The position numbers and the translations under genes are program-made. From RGIG3178 sp942492795 (GTDB lineage: Bacteria; Bacillota; Clostridia; Christensenellales; QAND01): a stretch of DNA of 64,000 nt. The DNA is taken from positions 372,001-436,000 of the forward strand of contig OW818639.1 of the NCBI GenBank assembly GCA_942492795.1. The letters are read 5' to 3'. How positions within the stretch are numbered: the first letter of the stretch is position 1; each line of letters begins with the position of its first letter. The notes beneath the pieces were generated by a model, which saw nothing but the letters and a program-made list of their open reading frames with translations, had not been told where the DNA came from and did no database searches. Positions 17,552 to 26,540 of this stretch are shown here, piece after piece.

Positions 17552-17592
17552 AACTTTAAGTTCAATATATCATAGTTGATGGTGGCTTTCAA
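17552..17592 (-). promoter_or_regulatory. promoter of the MarR gene with palindrome at the start point
   Basis: Minus-strand -35 TTGAAA (17592-17587), 17 bp spacer, -10 TATATT (17569-17564), then an 11-bp palindrome AACTTAAAGTT (17562-17552) at the expected start point. Placement equals that of the accB palindrome, which suggests autoregulation, although the two palindromes differ in sequence. Confidence 0.65.
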
Positions 17593-17736
17593 CGCAGTGC
17601 ATGCCCGGCACACAGTATGACAGCTTATGCCGGCTTATGCCGCCATAACGGCGCATACCTGCCGCTCCGCACGCCGATTGGTTTGTCCGCAGGAATAAGA
17701 TGGATGGACAGGCGAGCGGCGCTGCTAAAAAATGTA

Positions 17737-17765
17737 TTGCATTTAAAGGCATATCATATTATAAT
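17737..17765 (+). promoter_or_regulatory. sigma-A promoter of the speD leader RNA
   Basis: -35 TTGCAT (17737-17742), spacer of exactly 17 bp, consensus -10 TATAAT (17760-17765). Transcription should begin near 17772. Between 17593 and 17736 I see no gene or motif. Confidence 0.75.
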
Positions 17766-17771
17766 CCCAAA

Positions 17772-18136
17772 TTGTTAAGGCATGAGGAGAGAGCGCCTTT
17801 CGGGTGGGAATACCTGCCAGCAATGAATACTTGATCATCTTTTGTGCAAACAAAAGGTTGGGGCCATGCGGACAGCCGGATCATAAGCCGCAGGCAACTT
17901 GGTTGCCTTATTGGTTGGGCGATTGCTCAAATTTATAAGTTGGCTACTTCATAGCCGTGTGCCCAGCGCACATCATGCTTGTGAAACAATCAATAAGAGT
18001 AGTAAAAGTAATTCCTTGCTATATAGACTCTAACCTCAACACCACCGTCCGACCTCTTTTGTACCGGACCGGTGCGGTTATATGGATTGTACGTCCAAGC
18101 TAGATGCGCCCAAAGCATCCGCTTGGACGTTTTTTA
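17772..18136 (+). ncRNA. structured leader RNA upstream of the polyamine operon (unidentified class)
   Basis: About 365 nt with no credible reading frame between a consensus promoter and an intrinsic terminator. Several local stems are visible: CTTTTGT-GCAA-ACAAAAG closed by a GNRA tetraloop (about 17839-17857), GGCAAC-TTG-GTTGCC (about 17893-17908), GGCTA-CTTCA-TAGCC (about 17942-17956) inside a GGGC/GCCC pair, and GTCCG...CGGAC (about 18047-18069). The terminator leaves only 26 nt before speD, too little for a separate promoter, so the RNA most likely controls speD by attenuation. It does not match the SAM, T-box, FMN, lysine, cobalamin, RNase P, tmRNA or SRP consensus as far as I can tell by eye. 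A stand-alone small RNA such as 6S remains possible. Confidence 0.55.
18091..18136 (+). terminator. strong intrinsic terminator 26 nt before speD
   Basis: Ten-base outer stem ACGTCCAAGC / GCTTGGACGT, inner stem GATGC / GCATC with loop GCCCAAA, and six T immediately after (18130-18135). This is the only efficient-looking terminator inside an apparent transcription unit in the region, and it implies regulated readthrough into speD. Confidence 0.88.
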
Positions 18137-18161
18137 CTTTGACCTGAAATGAGGGAAACTT

Positions 18162-18929
18162 ATGGAATCCAAACTTAAACTGTACGGGTTTAACAACCTA
18201 ACCAAATCGTTGAGCTTCAACATATACGATGTCTGCTACGCGAAGAGCATTTCCGAGCAGCGCGATTATATCGCCTACATCGACGGACAATACAACGCCG
18301 ACAGGCTTATCACCATCATGACCAATCTCACCGACATGATCGGCGCGCAGGTGCTGAGCATTTCCAAGCAGAACTATGACCCGCAGGGCGCCAGCGTGAC
18401 CTTTCTGATCGCCGAGGAGCCGATGCCCGGGATACGCGAATACGGCGAGACGTTTTTGGCGCACCTTGACAAAAGCCACGTGACGGTGCACACCTATCCC
18501 GAGTACCACCCCGATACCAGCATCGCGACGTTCCGCGTGGACATCGATGTGGCGACTTGCGGCCAGATTACGCCGCTTCAAACGCTGGATTATCTGATAG
18601 GTTCGTTCGATTCGGACATCATCACCATGGACTACCGCGTGCGCGGGTTTACCCGCGATATGGGCGGCGAGAAGATCTTCATCGACCACAAGATCAATTC
18701 GATTCAGGAATACATCGATCCCAATACGGTTGAAAAGTACGATACCATCGACATCAATGTCTATCAGGCCAATCTGTTCCACACCAAGATGCTGCGCCGT
18801 GAAATGGATCTGCAAAACTACCTGTTCCACACCGATGCGAATGCGCTGCCCGAGAATGAACGCAAAACCATCACCGAAAGCCTTCGCCGCGAAATGATGG
18901 ACATCTTCAGCTGCAAAAACGTCTACTGA
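18162..18929 (+). CDS. speD: S-adenosylmethionine decarboxylase proenzyme (Escherichia coli SpeD type)
   Basis: 255 residues, closely resembling the enterobacterial long-form SpeD (KLKLYGFNNLTKSLSFNIYDVCYAK at the start, shown by its core GFNNLTKSLSF). The self-cleavage site is in HLDKSHVTVHTYPE: the Ser becomes the pyruvoyl cofactor. The C-terminal part holds DYRVRGFTRDMGG and FIDHKINSIQ. The enzyme supplies decarboxylated SAM, the aminopropyl donor for spermidine synthase encoded downstream. Start ATG 18162 follows GAGGG. This gene is intact, unlike the next four. Confidence 0.95.
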   Translation: MESKLKLYGFNNLTKSLSFNIYDVCYAKSISEQRDYIAYIDGQYNADRLITIMTNLTDMIGAQVLSISKQNYDPQGASVTFLIAEEPMPGIREYGETFLAHLDKSHVTVHTYPEYHPDTSIATFRVDIDVATCGQITPLQTLDYLIGSFDSDIITMDYRVRGFTRDMGGEKIFIDHKINSIQEYIDPNTVEKYDTIDINVYQANLFHTKMLRREMDLQNYLFHTDANALPENERKTITESLRREMMDIFSCKNVY

Positions 18930-18944
18930 ACGAAGGAGGATGCC

Positions 18945-20397
18945 ATGAAACTCGATCAGCACAAGGCGCCGATCCTCGAGGCGCTGCAAGCCCACAAGGC
19001 GGCCAGAATCGTTCCGTTTGACGTTCCCGGACACAAACAGGGGCGCGGCAATCCTGAACTGATGGCATTTTTGGGAAAGCAATGCATGGAAGCGGATGTG
19101 AACTCCATGAAGCCGCTGGACAGCCTTTGCCATCCCACCTCCGTCATCCGTGAAGCCGAGGAGCTGGCTGCGGACGCGTTTGGCGCCGCGCATGCTTTTT
19201 TGATGGTCAACGGGACGACTTCCGCCATTCAGAGCATGGTTTTAAGCGTATGCAAGCAGGGGGACAAGCTGATTTTGCCACGCAACGTGCACCGCAGCAT
19301 CATCAACGCACTGGTGCTTTGCGGCGCCGTTCCGATCTATGTGAACCCCCAGATCAACCCTAGATTGGGCATCGCGCTTGGCATGTCGATAAACGATGTC
19401 GAGAAAGCCATCCGTGAAAATCCCGACGCCAAAGCCGTGCTGGTGAACAATCCGACATACTACGGCATCTGTTCCAATCTTGCGGGCATTGTCAAGCTCG
19501 CACACGACAACAATATGCTGGCATTGGTCGACGAGGCGCACGGAACGCATTTTTATTTCGGAGAAAACATGCCCATCAGCGCCATGGCGGCGGACGCCGA
19601 TATGGCCGGCATCAGCATGCACAAATCGGGCGGTTCGCTGACACAGAGCTCCTTTTTGGTGCTGGGGCCGCGGATGCATGTGGGGTATGTCCGGCAAATC
19701 ATCAACCTGACACAGACCACCAGCGGAAGTTATCTTTTGATGTCAAGTCTGGACGTTTCGCGGAAGAATCTCGCTTTAAACGGCAAAGCCATTTACCGGC
19801 GGGTGTTTGAGTTGGCGGAATATGCACGGGATGAGATCAACAGCATCGGCGACTACTACGCTTTCGGACGCGAACTGTGCGATGGCGACGCGTTGTACGA
19901 TTATGACCCGCTCAAGCTGAGCATCAACACGCTGGATCTCGGGCTTGCCGGCATCGAGGTATACGATATTCTGCGCGACGAGTACGACATTCAGGTGGAG
20001 TTCGGCGATGTCGGCAATATTCTGGCCTATATCTCCGTAGGCGACCGGGAGCGGGACATTGAGCGGCTGGTCAGCGCACTGGTGAAATCCGCCGCCGCTA
20101 CAAAGCAGGACAAAGCGGCAAATGATGCGGCTTGAATACATCAGCCCCGAGGTCGGCGGCACGCCGCAGGAGGCGTTTTATGCCGAAAAACGGTCGTTGC
20201 CCATTGAGCAAAGCGCGGGGCACATCTGCGCGGAGAACGTCATGTGCTACCCGCCGGGCATTCCGATGCTGGCGCCGGGCGAGCGCATCACCCAGGATAT
20301 ATTCGATTATATCCGCTATATGAAGGAAAAGGGCGGCTCTTTGACCGGGCCGGAAGATATGAACATCGAAGCATTGAATGTTTTGAAAGGAAGATAA
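18945..20397 (+). pseudogene. speA: arginine decarboxylase, frameshifted near its C-terminus
   Basis: PLP-dependent Orn/Lys/Arg decarboxylase family (DVPGHKQGRGN, NGTTSAIQ, VDEAHGTHF, HKSGGSLTQSS with the PLP Lys). The first frame stops at 20135 after 396 residues. The missing C-terminal domain (MMRLEYISPEVGGTPQEAF ... CYPPGIPMLAPGE ... TGPEDMN) continues in the +1 frame to 20397. One extra base in the AAA at 20120-20122 explains it. The repaired protein would be about 484 residues, the normal length. In this pathway it makes agmatine from arginine. Either a sequencing error or a very recent mutation. Confidence 0.85.
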
Positions 20398-20402
20398 ATG
20401 GC

Positions 20403-21240
20403 ATGCATCTGGTATTCACCGAAAAACATACGCCGGACGTGGGACTGTCCATCGATGTCGATCGCCAGCTGTATAGCGCGCAAAGCAAATTTCAGCGCAT
20501 CGATGTGTTTGAATCGAAGAATTCGGGCGCATGCTCACACTCGACGGCTTTTTGATGCTCACGGAAAAGGACGAGTTCATCTACCACGAGATGATCACAC
20601 ACGTGCCGATGGCGGTACACCCGACAGCAAAAAACGTGCTCATCATCGGCGGCGGCGACGGCGGCGCCGTACGCGAGCTGTGCCGTTATGATCCGTGGAA
20701 CACATCGATCTTGTGGAGATAGACGCGCGATGTGGTGGAGGTCTGCAAGCAGTACCTGCCCGGCGTCGCATGCAGCTTCGACGATCCGCGCGTGACGATG
20801 CATTACGAGGATGGGCTTCGATTTATCCGCCGCTATTCAGGATGACTATGATGTGATCATTGTGGATTCCACCGATCCGTTCGGTCCGGGCGAAGGGCTT
20901 TTTACCAAGGAGTTTTACGGCAATTGCTTCAAAGCGCTGCACGAAGACGGCATTCTGGTCAACCAGCACGAAAACCCGTTCTATCCCGAGGATGCGCTTG
21001 CGGTTCGGCAGATTCACAAGCGCATCGTGCAGAGCTTTCCGCTCTCCCGTTTGTACCAGGCGCATATCCCGACCTACCCGTCGGGGCACTGGCTTTTCGG
21101 GTTTTCCACCAAAAAGTATCATCCCGTGCGGCATCTGGACGCAAAGCGGTGGAACGCGCTGGGCATAAAACACGCTATTACAACACCAATCTGCACAAGG
21201 CGGCGTTTCGCGCTTGCCGACCTATGTGGAGGAGCGTTGA
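20403..21240 (+). pseudogene. speE: spermidine synthase, multiple frameshifts
   Basis: Starts at ATG 20403 (MHLVFTEKHTPDVGLSI) after AAGGAAG. The protein can be followed through all three frames: FQRIDVFESK, then MLTLDGFLMLTEKDEF, NVLIIGGGDGGAVREL (SAM-binding glycine loop), HIDLVEID, DVVEVCKQYLPGV, DDYDVIIVDSTDPFGPGEG (catalytic Asp), IPTYPSGHWLFGFS and YYNTNLHKAAF. Changes of frame occur near 20518, 20695, 20725, 20830, 21170 and 21206-21220. Total span corresponds to about 279 residues, normal for SpeE. No in-frame stop or larger deletion is seen apart from those caused by the shifts. Confidence 0.85.
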
Positions 21241-21258
21241 TCAAGGAGGTGGAGGACG

Positions 21259-22117
21259 ATGGAAACGATTCTTGGCTGTGACGCCATATGATTACGCCGA
21301 CATCGTGATCTTCGGCGCGCCGTTTGATTCCACCACCAGCTACCGTCCGGGCACGCGCTTTGCAAGCCGGCCGCCATGCGCGCGGAATCGTACGGCCTCG
21401 AGACTTACAGCCCGTATCTTGATGCGGATCTTACGGACATCGCGTGTTTGATGCGGGCGATCTTGAACTGTGCATCGGCGACACCGTAAAAGCGCTTGAG
21501 GCGATCGAGCAATTCACAGATACCGTTCTTAAAGGCGGCAAGCTGCCCGTGATGATCGGCGGAGAACATCTTGTGTCACTCGGTTCCATACGCGCAGTGG
21601 CCTGCAAATACCCCGATCTGCACGTGATCCATTTTGATGCGCATACCGATCTGCGGGAAGACTATCTGGGCGCTGGGCTCTCCCATGCTACGGTAATGCG
21701 GCGGCTGGGATATACTAGGAGACGGACGGTATATTTCAGTTTCGGCATCCGTTCGGGCGAGAGAAGCGAATTCCTGTGGGCTCAATCCCATGTGCACATG
21801 CAGAAATTCGACTTTGCGGGACTTGACGACGCCCTAGAAACGCTCAAAGGCAAGCCCGTGTACCTGTCGCTGGATCTGGACGTGCTGGACCCTTCGGTCT
21901 TTCCGGGAACGGGAACGCCGGAAGCTGGCGGCGTCGGGTTTTTGGAGCTGCTAAACGCGGTGTACGCGTGCTGCAAACTCAACATCGTTGGCTGCGACAT
22001 CAACGAGCTGTGCCCGGTCTACGACCAGAGCGGTTCTATCGACCGCGGTGGCCTTAAAAATACTTGCGGGAGCTGCTGCTTTCGCTTCGTGGAAAACAGG
22101 CAGATAACCAAACCTGA
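21259..22117 (+). pseudogene. speB: agmatinase (arginase family), multiple frameshifts
   Basis: Begins METILGCDA at ATG 21259 after GGAGG. Arginase-fold manganese motifs are all present: GGEHLV, HFDAHTDLRED and SLDLDVLDPS. The N-terminal FGAPFDSTTSYRPGTRFAS block identifies the agmatinase subgroup. Frame changes occur near 21286, 21368, 21447, a compensating pair at about 21705-21755, 22038 and 22067. The repaired gene would encode about 286 residues, ending at TGA 22117. It would turn agmatine into putrescine and urea. Confidence 0.85.
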
Positions 22118-22132
22118 AAAGGAGGAAACATC

Positions 22133-23333
22133 ATGGGAAAAGCTTTGATCATCGGCTGCGGCGGCGTTGCAAGCGTGGCGATCCACAAATGCTGCCAGAA
22201 TTCCGGACGTGTTTGAGGAAATATGCATCGCGAGCCGCACCAAATCAAAATGCGACGCGCTAAAGGAAAAGCTTGACGGCGGAAAAACAAAAATCACGAC
22301 GGCGCAGGTGGATGCCGACAACGTGGACGAGCTTGTCGCGCTTATCAACGACTTTAAGCCCGATGTCGTGATCAACCTCGCGCTGCCGTATCAGGATCTG
22401 ACGATCATGGACGCCTGCCTTGCAACCAAGACGCATTATGTGGACACCGCCAACTATGAGCCGATGGATACCGCGAAATTCGAATACAAGCTGGCAGTGG
22501 GCGTACCGCGACCGTTTCAAGCAAGCGGGCATCACCGCGATCCTGGGCTGCGGGTTTGACCCGGGCGTAACCAGCATCTTTTCCGCGTATGCGCAAAAGC
22601 ACTATTTTGACGAAATCCACGAGATCGATATTCTGGATTGCAACGGCGGCGATCACGGCTACCCGTTTGCCACCAACTTCAACCCGGAGATCAACATCCG
22701 CGAAGTGACCGCCAACGGAAGCTATTGGGAGAACGGTCACTGGGTGGAAACCGAGCCGATGGAGATCAAGCGCGAGTACGATTTTAAAGCGGTGGGCAAG
22801 AAGGACATGTATCTTTTGCACCACGAGGAGCTCGAGAGCCTTGCGAAAAACATCCGTGGCATCAAGCGCATCCGCTTTTTCATGACGTTTGGGCAGAGCT
22901 ATCTGACGCATCTTAAATGCTTGAAAACGTGGGCATGACGTCCATCGAGCCGATCGATTTTGAGGGCAGAAGATCGTGCCGCTGCAGTTTTTAAAAGCGG
23001 TGCTGCCCGATCCGGCCTCGCTCGGGCCGCGCACCGTCGGCAAGACCAACATCGGCTGCATCTTCAAAGGCATCAAGGACGGAAAGAGAAAACACCTATT
23101 ACGTATATAACATCTGCGACCATCAGGAATGCTACCGCGAAGTGGGCAGCCAGGCCATCAGCTACACCACGGGCGTGCCCGCGATGATCGGCGCGATGAT
23201 GGTGTTAACGGGCAAATGGCAGGGAGCCGGCGTGTTCAACGTGGAGGAATTCGATCCCGATCCGTTTATGGAAGCGCTAAACAAATGGGGCCTCCCGTGG
23301 GAGGAAGATTTCAACCCGGTATTGGTGGACTGA
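22133..23333 (+). pseudogene. carboxynorspermidine/carboxyspermidine dehydrogenase (saccharopine dehydrogenase fold), frameshifted
   Basis: Starts MGKALIIGCGGVASVAIHKC at 22133 (dinucleotide-binding GCGGV), with KPDVVINLALPYQDLTIMDAC, ILGCGFDPGVTSIFSAYAQ and ISYTTGVPAMIGAMMV typical of the saccharopine-dehydrogenase-like enzyme that condenses aspartate semialdehyde with putrescine or diaminopropane. Frame changes are near 22201, 22500, 22921, 22968 and 23087. Its repaired length is about 400 residues. The stop TGA overlaps the ATG of the following decarboxylase gene (TGATG), as expected for partners. Confidence 0.82.
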
Positions 23334-24463
23334 TGGAACCGTGGATGGAGCGGCTTCCCACCCCGTGCTATGTGGTGGACGAGCGCAAGCTTAAAGAAAA
23401 CCTGAAAATTCTGCAAACCGTGATGGACCAAAGCGGCTGCAAAATTTTGCTTGCGCAAAAAGCCTTTTCCATGTTTTCGCTCTATCCGTTGATTGCCAAA
23501 ACGCTGTGCGGGACGGCGTGCAGCGGGCTGTATGAGGCGAAGCTCGGCGCGGAACATTTCGGATTGGAAAACCACGTCTTTTCCCCCGCGTACCGGGACG
23601 AGGAATTTGACGAGATCGCAAACATATGCGGACATGTCATATTCAACACGCCGGAACAGCTCAAACGCTTTGAATCACGTGCCAAAGCCGCGGGCTGCTC
23701 CGTCGGGCTTCGGCTGAACCCGCAGTGTACGACGCAGGAGCATGAACTCTACGATCCCTGCGCGGCGCATTCACGCCTTGGAACGACCGTCGAAGCGTTT
23801 GATCCGGCTCTGTTGCCATCGATCGACGGGTTCCACATGCATACGCTGTGCGAACAGAATGCGGACGCGCTGGTACAAACCATAGCGGCGCTCGAAAGGC
23901 AGTTCGGCCAATACCTGTACGGCTTAAAATGGCTGAACCTCGGCGGCGGGCACCACATCACGCGCGCGGATTATGATATCGAAACGCTGATACGCGAGCT
24001 GGTACGCCTTCGCGACACCTACCATGTACAGGTTTACCTTGAACCCGGCGAAGCCGTGGTACTCAACGCCGGATACCTTGTATCCAGCGTTTTGGACATC
24101 ATGCACAACGGTATGGACATCGCGATCCTCGACACCTCTGCGGCCTGCCATATGCCGGATGTTCTGGAGATGCCTTACCGGCCCGAAATCATCGGAAGCG
24201 CGAAGCCCAACGAAAAGCCGCATACCTTCAGGCTGGGCGGTCCGACCTGCCTTGCGGGGGACATCGTGGGCGACTATTCGTTTGATCATCCGCTCATGGT
24301 CGGCGACAAAATCGTCCTGTGCGATATGGCGCATTATTCGATGGTGAAGAACAACACCTTCAACGGCATGCGTCTGCCGCACATCGCGATCCATACGCAA
24401 GACGGACAAAACAGACTGGTACGGTCGTTCGGATACGAGGATTTCAAAGAACGGCTGTCGTAA
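23333..24463 (+). CDS. nspC: carboxynorspermidine decarboxylase
   Basis: 376 residues, PLP-dependent alanine-racemase-fold decarboxylase. The PLP Lys lies in ILLAQKAFSMF, followed by TACSGLYEAKLG, a GFHMHTLCE block, LNLGGGHH, EPGEAVVLNAGY and LGGPTCLAGDIVGDY. It decarboxylates carboxyspermidine or carboxynorspermidine, completing the SAM-independent route. The start ATG overlaps the preceding stop. The gene is intact, marking the right edge of the frameshift cluster. Confidence 0.92.
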   Translation: MEPWMERLPTPCYVVDERKLKENLKILQTVMDQSGCKILLAQKAFSMFSLYPLIAKTLCGTACSGLYEAKLGAEHFGLENHVFSPAYRDEEFDEIANICGHVIFNTPEQLKRFESRAKAAGCSVGLRLNPQCTTQEHELYDPCAAHSRLGTTVEAFDPALLPSIDGFHMHTLCEQNADALVQTIAALERQFGQYLYGLKWLNLGGGHHITRADYDIETLIRELVRLRDTYHVQVYLEPGEAVVLNAGYLVSSVLDIMHNGMDIAILDTSAACHMPDVLEMPYRPEIIGSAKPNEKPHTFRLGGPTCLAGDIVGDYSFDHPLMVGDKIVLCDMAHYSMVKNNTFNGMRLPHIAIHTQDGQNRLVRSFGYEDFKERLS

Positions 24464-24484
24464 AGGGAGCCGATCATTGCACAA

Positions 24485-24514
24485 AAAAGGAACCGCAACC
24501 TGCGGTTCCTTTTT
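24485..24514 (+). terminator. terminator of the polyamine operon
   Basis: Perfect stem AAAAGGAACCGCA / TGCGGTTCCTTTT with a 3-nt loop and T-run, 21 nt past the nspC stop. Confidence 0.9.
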
Positions 24515-24597
24515 GATTGGCTCATTGCCTTGTTTTTCGTTTCCATCTTTTCAGCAAATTCAACCGGTGACAACCTGCGCTGTGCACGAACGAAAGC

Positions 24598-26514
24598 TTA
24601 CCAGCCTCCGCCGCCGCCGCCGCCGAATCCGCCGCCGGAAAATCCGCCGCCGCCGAAGCCGCCGCCGCCGAACCCGCCGCCCGATCCGCCCTTGGGCGCA
24701 GGCCTGGACACGAAGGAGGTATTGATGGAATTCATCGAGTTGTTGATCATGTGCATGAACACCATCGTGCTAAAGATATCACCCCGGTAATAGCCGCTGT
24801 ACCAAACGGGCGGAGGCGGCTGCAGACCGATCGCATCGAAGTTCTTCGCCCACTTGTCCGTCACGCCAAGCACATAGGCATAGGGGAGAATGCTGTAAAA
24901 ATAATTCGGATTCTCTGCCACCAGCTTTTCGATCCGGTCTTTTTCCGCCCTGTCGATGAAGTGGCGAAGGCCCAGTATCTGCCCGAACAGCCTTAAGCCG
25001 GAATCCGTCCGCTTTCGGATGACCATCGCAAACATCGCCGTCAGCAACGTTGCAGCAAGCGACGCGATGCCCAAAAGCATCAAATCAAACATGAAACCCA
25101 TCATCGCCAGATAGCCAAAGGAGACGACGCTGAGCAATACGATGCATACGACCAGCTTGAACATGCGTTTGCCGGGCTCCAGTCCCCGCCAGCTTCGCAT
25201 GAGGGATATCAGCGCATACACCGGTCCCAGGATCAATCCCAGCAGGAAGAAACTGAAGACGCCGGATATCATAATGTCCTGGGAATCGTAGTAGAGCGCG
25301 AAGAAGAAACTTAGAACGATGGGCACCGCGGTGAGAAAACCGATGAGTCCCTGCATGCTCATGGATATTTTGGTGAAGATCGCCCTTGAACGGAAGGAGG
25401 ACTTCACCTGGGTCTTCATGGTTTCCATCGTGGTGTAAAACGTATCCTTCAGCGACGAAACCTTCACGCTGTCACCCTTTCTAAACAGCGCGGAAAACAT
25501 CGTGCTTTCAAAATCCTTGGCATCCGCCGACAGATCCTTGACCTTGGTGATCTCAATGTCCTTGTTCTTCTGCTCTTCGAGTTTCAGATACCCTTTATCC
25601 GCCCAATAGATGATCAGCGACGTGATGTCCTTGTTGTCCACGCTTCCGTCGATGATATAGCCGACTTCGGAAGGCGTCATGCCGTCAGGAGCCGTAAACT
25701 CCACCGTCGTAACGGGGTTCCCGTCCTTCCCGAACAGCAGGAACAACACTGCGGAGGCGATGACGATCAGCGCAAACAGCGCGATGAGTATGGTTACAAA
25801 CGGCGGTCCTTTGCGTGTATTGACAAAATATCCTTCTTCCAACGCGACATCCAGCGTTATGCCCTCGGAAGTGCCGAGATTCTGTACGCTGCCGCTGATG
25901 GTGTTGCCCACGATGGAAAGTTCCACGGGATCTTTGGATCCATACCTGCCGCTGTACGCCGCTACCTTATTGGCAGGGAACGGCTTTGGAAACTCCACCG
26001 TAAAGGTGGCGTTCTTGATATCGGCATTCCATTCGGTGCCGATGATGTTGAAGTAGAAGAAATCTTCTTTGTCGTAATAGTCATAGCCTATGTCGTATTT
26101 GTAGGAGATGACGTAGGTCACCTTGCCCGTCGCGTACCTGTCCGGGTCGCCTATCTTCAGATCGATATAGTGCTGGTCGCTGGATTTTGTGTACTGCTGG
26201 CCCGGCACCTTGATGTCGCTTACGATGATGCGGAAGGTTTTGCTTGTCTCATCCGGAAACGTGAAATCAAGCGTCGTCGGAATGCTCCGGATGATGCCGT
26301 GCCCCAGCGTCTTTAAAACGCTGTAATCCGCAACGATGGTTTCGGTGATCAACAATACGTTGTTCTCCTGCACTTTGATATTCACGTCGTAGCTTTCAAA
26401 ATACCGGTAATCGGCTGCATAGCTGTTTGCACCCGATGCCAAAGCGGACATCGGGGCAAAAAGCGTGCTGCAAAGTGCGGTCAATAAGACCATGAGCAAA
26501 ATGCGTTTTTTCAT
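24598..26514 (-). CDS. DUF2207 membrane protein with glycine-rich C-terminus
   Basis: 638 residues. Signal peptide (about 1-26), an extracytoplasmic DUF2207 domain (YDVNIKVQENNVLLITETI, HGIIRSIPT), a membrane segment near residue 245, a cytoplasmic part, two to four further membrane helices around 390-490, and a C-terminal tail of almost pure Gly with Phe and Ser (last about 30 residues, encoded by GCC-type triplet runs at 24605-24690). Such proteins commonly sit next to LemA, as here (26 nt gap). Function is unknown; an envelope role is likely. Start ATG 26514 follows GGGAGAA. Confidence 0.85.
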   Translation of the reverse strand: MKKRILLMVLLTALCSTLFAPMSALASGANSYAADYRYFESYDVNIKVQENNVLLITETIVADYSVLKTLGHGIIRSIPTTLDFTFPDETSKTFRIIVSDIKVPGQQYTKSSDQHYIDLKIGDPDRYATGKVTYVISYKYDIGYDYYDKEDFFYFNIIGTEWNADIKNATFTVEFPKPFPANKVAAYSGRYGSKDPVELSIVGNTISGSVQNLGTSEGITLDVALEEGYFVNTRKGPPFVTILIALFALIVIASAVLFLLFGKDGNPVTTVEFTAPDGMTPSEVGYIIDGSVDNKDITSLIIYWADKGYLKLEEQKNKDIEITKVKDLSADAKDFESTMFSALFRKGDSVKVSSLKDTFYTTMETMKTQVKSSFRSRAIFTKISMSMQGLIGFLTAVPIVLSFFFALYYDSQDIMISGVFSFFLLGLILGPVYALISLMRSWRGLEPGKRMFKLVVCIVLLSVVSFGYLAMMGFMFDLMLLGIASLAATLLTAMFAMVIRKRTDSGLRLFGQILGLRHFIDRAEKDRIEKLVAENPNYFYSILPYAYVLGVTDKWAKNFDAIGLQPPPPVWYSGYYRGDIFSTMVFMHMINNSMNSINTSFVSRPAPKGGSGGGFGGGGFGGGGFSGGGFGGGGGGGW

Positions 26515-26540
26515 GACATTATTCTCCCAAAGGCTGGGTT

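Noticed and set aside
17570..17752. Short frame of 60 codons upstream of the leader RNA
   Set aside because: Covers the marR promoter and the leader promoter; no ribosome site.
17772..18136. Leader RNA as tmRNA, RNase P RNA or SRP RNA
   Set aside because: The universally conserved blocks (tRNA-like ends with resume frame, GAGGAAAGTCC, GGTCAGG-GGAAGCAGCC apical loop) are absent.
18198..19193. 331-codon minus-strand open frame opposite speD and speA
   Set aside because: Antisense shadow of two clear coding genes; no ribosome site and no recognisable domain.
22405..23076. 223-codon minus-strand open frame in the polyamine region
   Set aside because: Shadow of the frameshifted dehydrogenase gene, which has clear family motifs on the plus strand.
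24600..24700. CCG/GCC-type triplet repeat that could suggest an unstable repeat or CRISPR-like array
   Set aside because: It is the coding sequence for the glycine tail of the DUF2207 protein, in frame; no spacers or direct-repeat units.
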